Source of the DNA: Gigaspora margarita
Taxonomy: Eukaryota; Glomeromycota; Glomeromycetes; Diversisporales; Gigasporaceae
DNA: 64,000 bases
Direction of reading: 5' to 3'
Assembly (NCBI GenBank): GCA_009809945.1
Contig: WTPW01001104.1
Location: 11,310 to 75,309 of the forward strand
Part shown: positions 58,936-64,000 of the stretch, one piece after another
Layout of the letters: each line of letters starts with the position of its first letter
How positions within the stretch are numbered: position 1 is the first letter of the stretch
Made by a program: the position numbers and the translations under genes
The notes under the pieces: model-generated
Seen by the model: the letters and a program-made list of their open reading frames with translations, nothing else
Databases searched by the model: none
Told to the model about the DNA's origin: nothing

Positions 58936-59795
58936 TTATTCAAAAAGTTTATATCCTTGTTGCTCAGCATGCTCACTTAAATAATATAATTCGCAAGCAA
59001 GTTTTTCTTTTTCCTTTAGAAAAAGAGTCACTTCTTCTTCTTTTTCTTTCTTCTTAGCTTTATTATATTTAGTATCCAACTTTCACATTAATCTATCCAA
59101 GTATGCATATTTATTTTCATATCTATAGTTATATAATTCTAAAATTAATTCATTTAAATATAATCTTATTATCACTAGTTTATATACTTTACCTTTTTGG
59201 TAAAACCAGCAGTAAAAAGGCCAAAAGGATAATTGACTATTTCATCATCATCATTATCAATGTTATTATTATTATCGATATTATTATTGGATATGACTAT
59301 AACTTCATGGCTATCATCATTAATATTATTATTATTATAGTCAAACCTCTATAAATGCAACATGTATAGACAAGCTTACAACATGCATTTAGAGAGGTAT
59401 TGCATTTAGGAAGAGCCAATTAAATTGCAGCTTTAAAGATTAGATCGTCAAGTTTGTGTAACTTCTACTAAAACTGTATAACCTATCTTAAATACTAATA
59501 TTTGATTGGCTACGTGCATTTAGGGAGGTAGCATGATATAGAAAATTATTTGAAAGAATGTGCATTTACAGAATATAGAACGTGCATTTATCACTAATAA
59601 TTTTTTACAGACAAGACAAAAATGTGCATTTAGGGAGGTATTGCATTTATGGAGGTTGCATTTATGGAGGTCTAACTGTATTATTATTCTCATCATTAAT
59701 AATAGTATCATTATTACTATTATTATTATTACTATTATTATCATTATTATTATTATTGTTATTATTAGCTCTTCTCCTATCCAAACAATAGAAAC
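58936..59795 (-). pseudogene. Accessory antisense ORF before the 3' LTR (unknown)
   Basis: Read on the minus strand from about 59795, the sequence gives a basic start (LDRRRA), a long Asn/Asp/Ser run, then (after a MITE) INDDSHEVIVISN, IDNDDDEIVNYPFGLFTAGFTKK. A GT..AG interval (59139-59192) could be an intron. Beyond it, in a frame one base off, come LYNYRYENKYAYLDRLM, a TGA, and KLDTKYNKAKKKEKEEV, then ACELYYLSEHAEQQGYKLFE and TAA (58936-58938). The charged, helical, gap-free tail looks like real protein. No family is known to me. Confidence 0.5.
59338..59678. mobile_element. 341-bp pogo/Tc1-type MITE in the antisense ORF
   Basis: The right end read inward is CAGTTAGACCTCCATAAATG; the left end TAGTCAAACCTCTATAAATG matches it. 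TA flanks both (59336-59337, 59679-59680). The interior repeats TGCATTTAGGGAGGT. It sits in the (ATT)n run, that is in the Asn codons of the antisense ORF. Confidence 0.85.
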
Positions 59796-60021
59796 TACGT
59801 TTTAAATATGAACGAAGATATGTGTGAACCATTTTTAATTTTTTAAAAGAAGTCTTAAAAGATTTATAGATGAAAACAAAAATGTATGCAGTATGATATA
59901 TAGCTTATAATATAATTATTAAAGATCAAACCATATTGACAAATTAAGCAATCTGATTGGATAAACATATGCAGAAATTTGATAAACAAAAGGAGTACAA
60001 AATTCAAATTATTGTTAAGCA

Positions 60022-60216
60022 GCAGTTGTAGTCAAGTGGTATTGATACAATAATCTGTTGCGATAGCTAAGTGTTTGATACCTGCTAAGGGCATATATCA
60101 TACCTGGTATATCAGAATAACTTGCTCTACAATCTGGTTAATCAGCATAGTAGTCAGGTGATTAATTGATATAAAGGGCTGTTGGAATAGCCATGTGTTC
60201 GATAATCAACCAGGAT
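60022..60216 (+). ncRNA. Two tandem tRNA-like units (dimeric SINE-like)
   Basis: Unit 1 has an A box TAGTCAAGTGG (60029-60039) and B-box-like GTTTGATACC (60073-60082). Unit 2 has TAGTCAGGTGA (60151-60161) and GTTCGATAATC (60197-60207). Boxes are 33-35 nt apart in both, as in tRNA genes, and the two units repeat with a period of about 122-124 bp. Acceptor stems are poor, so these are tRNA-derived rather than functional tRNAs. They lie inside the LTR element, downstream of the accessory ORFs. Confidence 0.55.
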
Positions 60217-60372
60217 GTTTGTTGTACTTGGTATACAAGAGTAACAGGTTCTGACTACGAATTTTTTTTATATATCATTAATATTATTCTTATTTTTTTT
60301 TTATTTAATAATTTATTTTTTTTAATTTATTTTGTTATTTATATTTTTTTTTTATTTTATGGAGTAAAATTT

Positions 60373-60387
60373 TTAAAGGAGGAATAG
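60373..60387 (+). other. Polypurine tract
   Basis: TTAAAGGAGGAATAG lies directly before the TG of the 3' LTR, the expected position of the plus-strand primer. Confidence 0.75.
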
Positions 60388-61361
60388 TGTTATATTTGTA
60401 TAATTTCAAATTAATTCTTAAATATTAGTATTAGGAAATATTGTAAAAATATTAAGAATAGTACAAATTTTATTGAATTAATCAAATCTATTGTATTAGT
60501 TTTATTAGGAAAACTTCTTTCCATTCTTAGAAAGAAGCTAATTTTATTATAATTTCTTATAATAACCTGTTATCTTATATTATTATTAGGGTGTTATTTT
60601 ATGGAGATATGTTTCCATGGAGACCCTTTATATAAATAGCCAATCAAAATTAAGCAGGTGACTAGATAATATGCTGCTTATTATTGGCCAATTAAAATTT
60701 CCTACAAATCTTCTAACTTTTATAATACAAAAATACAAATGAAAATTTTCTAACCCTAAATATGATTGGCTATTATATGTAGGGTCACTATGGAGACATG
60801 TCTTCACTTATAATTTTCTTATTATTATATCCTATTATTATATTCTGTTATTTTATATCGTTATTATATCCTGTTATTACATCCTATTATTATATCCTGT
60901 TATCCTATATCATTATTATATTCCATTATTATAACTCATTATTATAACTTGTTATCTTATACCGTTATTGTGAAAATCCTAAATTTTAACAAATATATAA
61001 ACTCTGCTTTTTTCTTCAAGACAGAGCAGGTTCTGTTCTCTACACTTTTCTTTTCAAAAAAAATTATTGTATTCAAAATATTATATTTAATAAACTGATA
61101 TTATTATATAAAGCCATCGCCCTTATATTCTTTGACCCTTTAATTATTGCTTAAAAGTTCTTTATCTTGTGATTTTAATTTTAACTTTTCTTGTGGAATT
61201 ATTGTATTTTCTTAGTATGTTCTTGAATAACTTTTGAGTTATCTTTTTCAACTTTATTATATTTGGATTTATACTCTTTTTATATTTAAAAAACACATTT
61301 CTTATTCTCTTACATATTAAATCAAGTAATATAGTTCTTTATCTAAAATTACTATATTACA
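60388..61361 (+). repeat. 3' LTR (with MITE insertion)
   Basis: It matches the 5' LTR from TGTTATATTTGTATAATT to ACTATATTACA. It contains an insert at about 60594-60820 that the 5' LTR lacks, and lacks the 856-bp insert of the 5' LTR. LTR divergence by substitutions is clear by eye, so the insertion is not very recent. Confidence 0.9.
60594..60820. mobile_element. MITE in the 3' LTR, TATGGAGACATG ends
   Basis: TTATGGAGATATGTTTCCATGG at the left is inverted, imperfectly, at the right (ACTATGGAGACATGTCTTCAC). Inner GCCAATCA/TGATTGGC pairs add to the foldback. Its absence from the 5' LTR shows insertion after integration. Confidence 0.65.
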
Positions 61362-62335
61362 ATATATTAACAACTATGGTAACTGTGCAGTTCATAACAA
61401 ATAAATAATATGTTAGTAACAAACTTGTAAGAAATAGAAATAAAACACTACAAAAAGTAGAAATCCAGAATATCAAATAATAAACATATTCTGTACAAGA
61501 CCATATAAATACTAACTAAACAAATAGTTTTGTTATATACTACCAAAAATAAATAATAATCTGGTTTAAAATAGTGAAATAAAAATATAACTAATATGAA
61601 CTAAGTTTAAAAAAAATAATAATAAAAAAAAAAACTTTTTTTAATAATCATCTGAACCAATTATTCAAAATATCAACCTATAAAAAATATATAGTTAACT
61701 TAAAAAATTTTATTATAAAAGTCTTTTTCAAATAATTGTAAACAAAAGTTTCAATTTAAAAATAATTAAAAAAAGCTAAAAAAGATTTTTTTAATCTTGG
61801 TTCTCTAGTATAAAGCTTGAAGCTTTGAAGCAAAAGATTGGTATAGTTAAAGGTTTTTGTTAAGTTGCTTAGTAACAAAGTTATTTTTGAATAATATTTA
61901 TATATACTATATACTACTATAATTTAAAAAAGATATTTTTCAATATACTTTTTTTTACAAATAGTAAAAAATTTTTATTAAAGTAAGAATTTTGGTTTAT
62001 TTTTTTTAAAAGATTAATTTTTTTTTTTCGTTTTATAACCAAGACCAGGCTCTTTATTCTTTATTAGTTAATATTATTAATACATGCAGGGAAGATAATA
62101 TATATTTGTTAACTAAAGGAATAAAAAAACTCAGGCTTCACTATTGTCTCCCGCTACTTTAGATCTTTACCCGTGGCCTAAAGTTAGCTATTAGGTTATT
62201 TCACAACAACTGACAGACTTCGAAATAAAAATTTTAACATAAAACCCTAACCAACAATGGCCCAGGTCCCATTATATTAAACAAAAAAAAAAGTAGTCTA
62301 AGTAACCCGACTACTAAACCTAAAATATTCAAGAA
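61362..62335. other. Right flank of the LTR element
   Basis: Nothing recognisable up to 62030. From 62030 the sequence becomes GC-richer (TTGTCTCCCGCTACTTT, CAATGGCCCAGGTCCC) without an open frame, perhaps the 3' flank of the minus-strand ORF. Confidence 0.4.
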
Positions 62336-62339
62336 CTTT

Positions 62340-62510
62340 CTAGAGTGTTTTTTCTAAAACCTTAACTGACAGTCCACGTGATTTGTTTCTAAGCCACTCG
62401 TGATGGTCAAATCCAACTTCATGGGTGCCTTCCTGATTTGGACAGAGTAAACACTGCTGATCTTTTGGAGGGGGTACGGCAAAATGCCCACTTTTTTGAA
62501 AATTCTTCAT
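62340..62510 (-). CDS. Small ORF with PPPKDQQCLLC zinc-binding-like motif
   Basis: The minus strand encodes 56 residues from ATG at 62510 to TAG at 62340. It contains GHFAVPPPKDQQCLLCPNQ, then THEVGFDHHEWLRNKSRG. Two Cys three residues apart and the following His residues could bind zinc. A homologous, more decayed copy is at about 49530-49600 on the plus strand. It may be an exon or fragment of a larger gene or retroelement; the upstream part (62511-62870) is GC-richer but not continuously open. Confidence 0.4.
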   Translation of the reverse strand: MKNFQKSGHFAVPPPKDQQCLLCPNQEGTHEVGFDHHEWLRNKSRGLSVKVLEKTL

Positions 62511-62879
62511 AAAAAAACATGTGGCACTAGTTCTTCACTTATAATAAAAAGGAGTGTTGTTCTTCCCGTGTAAGTCCAATATCCAACAGGGAACCAACCG
62601 GAGTCTTCTTAGTTTTGGTGAGTAATAAACTTAGAGCTTGTCAGCAGGTAGCCTATGAACTTTACCTCTAAATGACAAGTGCCGGTGGTGTGATGAGTGA
62701 TAAACTCTGGGGCTACCAGCAAGATACTCAATTAACTGTATCCCTAAATAATAGCTGCCAACTACATGTGTCTTCCAGTTTTTCTTCTGTTTTCTTTGTA
62801 ACTTCACTTCAGAATTTTAGCGATTTTGTTGGTACAAGTGATCGGTGGATAGAGTTGTAAAAGATCTAATCTTTTTAAA

Positions 62880-63144
62880 AGATTAATATTGTATACCAAT
62901 TTCTATTTTGAAAATATTTATAATAATAAAAACAATATATAACTTGTATAGATGTAGTTTAATAATCAAAAAGTTATTTGAAGTAATTGTTTGGAGCAAA
63001 ACAAAAGACCTTTAGTTTCTACATATTATAATACTTTCTTGATGCATCATACATTAAAATATCAAATATAACTTTGCACTTTTTATTTTTACTTACATAA
63101 TTTTTAAATTATTTTTAATTAGCCAATTGATGAAATTGATATAA
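62880..63144. other. AT-rich spacer
   Basis: No gene or element is recognised. Confidence 0.4.
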
Positions 63145-63722
63145 CTCCTGATCATTTAAATGATTTAACTATTAAAATGTTTATCTTAATAAGATGATTT
63201 TAACAAGCCCAAAATCATTAAAATCAAATTACAGAATCCCAAGATCATTTATTACTAAATAAATTTTTTTACTATTAAATGACTTTTGATCTACTAAGCT
63301 GTTTGAATAAATTAACAACCAAAATGTTCATCTCAATGAGATAATTTTAACAAGCCAAAAATTATTAAATTCCAATTACAGGATTCTAAAATTGATAAAA
63401 ATTTATCAATCATTTAAACAATTTGATTAAATGATTAATAAATTTTTATTTTATTGATCTTTGGATTCTGTAATTGAAATTTAATGATTTTGGGCTTGTT
63501 AGAATTGTCTCACTAAGATGAACATTTTAATAATTAAATTATTCAAAACAGGTTATTGGATCAAAATTATTTAATATTAAAAAAAATTTACTTAGTAATA
63601 AATAATCTTGGGATCTTGAAATTGGATTTTAATGATTTTGAACTTGTTAGAATTATCTTAATAAGATGAATATTTTGATAGTTAAATCATTCAAAATGAA
63701 CTAGTGGATCAAAAGTTATTAT
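63145..63722. repeat. Decayed palindrome of four B modules
   Basis: Four B-type modules are arranged symmetrically: two forward (about 63160-63250, 63280-63395) and two reverse (about 63450-63560, 63600-63722), with a centre near 63430. They match the B modules of 26812-28973 (for example AATGATTTTGGGCTTGTTAG against AACGATTTTAGACTCGTTGG). Almost all CpG and many C positions are replaced by T or A. Confidence 0.75.
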
Positions 63723-64000
63723 TAATTCCATAAATTAGAGCATATATAAAATTTATAGTACAAGAAATAAAATTATTTCAAACAAACAATACTATGCTTT
63801 TATCTAGTAAATAGCAAACTTTTTTAATTATTATTATATTTATATAAATATTTAGCTTTGAATAAACAATACTATGCATTTACCTAGTATATATTAATTT
63901 GTTATATAATATATATATTATATATCTTTACAATTTTAGAGAGTTTTTTATAATTAGTTTTTTTATATGTGGGGGCTTGTCAGTAGAAAAGGGGTGAAAA
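63723..64000. other. AT-rich right edge
   Basis: AATAAACAATACTATGC.TTTA.CTAGTA occurs twice (63786-63813, 63861-63890), a short direct repeat. No gene is seen. Confidence 0.4.

Larger units (their letters stand above)
45542..61361 (+). mobile_element. Ty3/gypsy LTR retrotransposon, near complete, heavily nested
   Basis: The element has two LTRs, primer-binding site, gag, protease, reverse transcriptase, RNase H, integrase in that order (gypsy order) and a polypurine tract. Flanks suggest a 4-bp ATAT duplication (45538-45541, 61362-61365), though local AT content weakens this. At least seven other insertions or blocks lie inside (45805, 49050-50262, 52451, 53106, 55322, 59338, about 60600). 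Extra ORFs lie before gag and after pol. All coding parts carry stops. Confidence 0.92.

Noticed and set aside
59560..59805. Plus-strand Ile-rich ORFs over the ATT repeats
   Set aside because: The plus-strand frame is a shadow of the ATT run and crosses MITE ends; the minus-strand poly-Asn reading connects better to flanking coding-like sequence.
60022..60216. Functional tRNA genes
   Set aside because: A and B boxes are good, but acceptor stems do not pair well and no clear anticodon arm is seen; called tRNA-like only.

Overview
The window is a strongly AT-rich eukaryotic contig with three assembly gaps and a few isolated N calls. It holds two intact, intron-rich genes in a dense mass of transposable elements. 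The genes have short GT..AG introns. There is also a decayed BTB/BACK/TLD-linker gene, a multi-intron hAT transposase and a Ty3/gypsy LTR retrotransposon. Together with extreme AT content this fits an early-diverging fungus, most likely an arbuscular mycorrhizal fungus (Glomeromycotina, Rhizophagus-like). That placement is inference; no marker here is diagnostic.

Layout. 1-4.5 kb: a Tc1/mariner-type MITE and a 3-kb inverted-repeat element carrying a poly(A) retroposon with a clean target-site duplication (TSD). 5.0-6.3 kb: a complete six-exon Rab7/Ypt7 GTPase. 10.1-12.5 kb: a complete seven-exon isocitrate lyase. 13.6-22 kb: nested non-autonomous elements, including a 2.3-kb element (X1) with ATCGATATAT-rich ends. 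23.9-26.8 kb: a hAT transposase gene split by a hAT-type MITE with a perfect 8-bp TSD. 26.8-29.2 kb: a 2.16-kb nested palindrome ending in TTA duplications. 31.5-39.6 kb: more MITEs, an inverted second X copy, MITEs nested in MITEs, and a 1.67-kb hAT-like element carrying five 49-bp repeats. 40.5-42.3 kb: a BTB-BACK pseudogene followed by six tandem modules, each with an intron 3'-end-like sequence. 42.6-45.3 kb: nested MITEs. 45.5-61.4 kb: a 15.8-kb Ty3/gypsy element with both LTRs, PBS and PPT, plus extra sense and antisense ORFs and a tRNA-like dimer. 61.4-64 kb: a small minus-strand ORF and a decayed four-module palindrome.

The intact genes point to endolysosomal/vacuolar trafficking (Rab7) and the glyoxylate cycle (isocitrate lyase); nothing links them functionally. 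The rest is a layered insertion record. Exact TSDs allow relative dating of many events. Stop codons in the retroelement, hAT and BTB remnants sit where one C-to-T or G-to-A transition would make them, while long stretches stay in frame. This suggests decay dominated by cytosine deamination.

The most novel candidates are the convergent sense/antisense accessory ORFs in the LTR element, the symmetric palindromic module system (CGTCTC..GAGACG cores), the tandem intron-like modules beside the BTB pseudogene, and the dimeric tRNA-like unit. All reading was done by eye; no searches were run.
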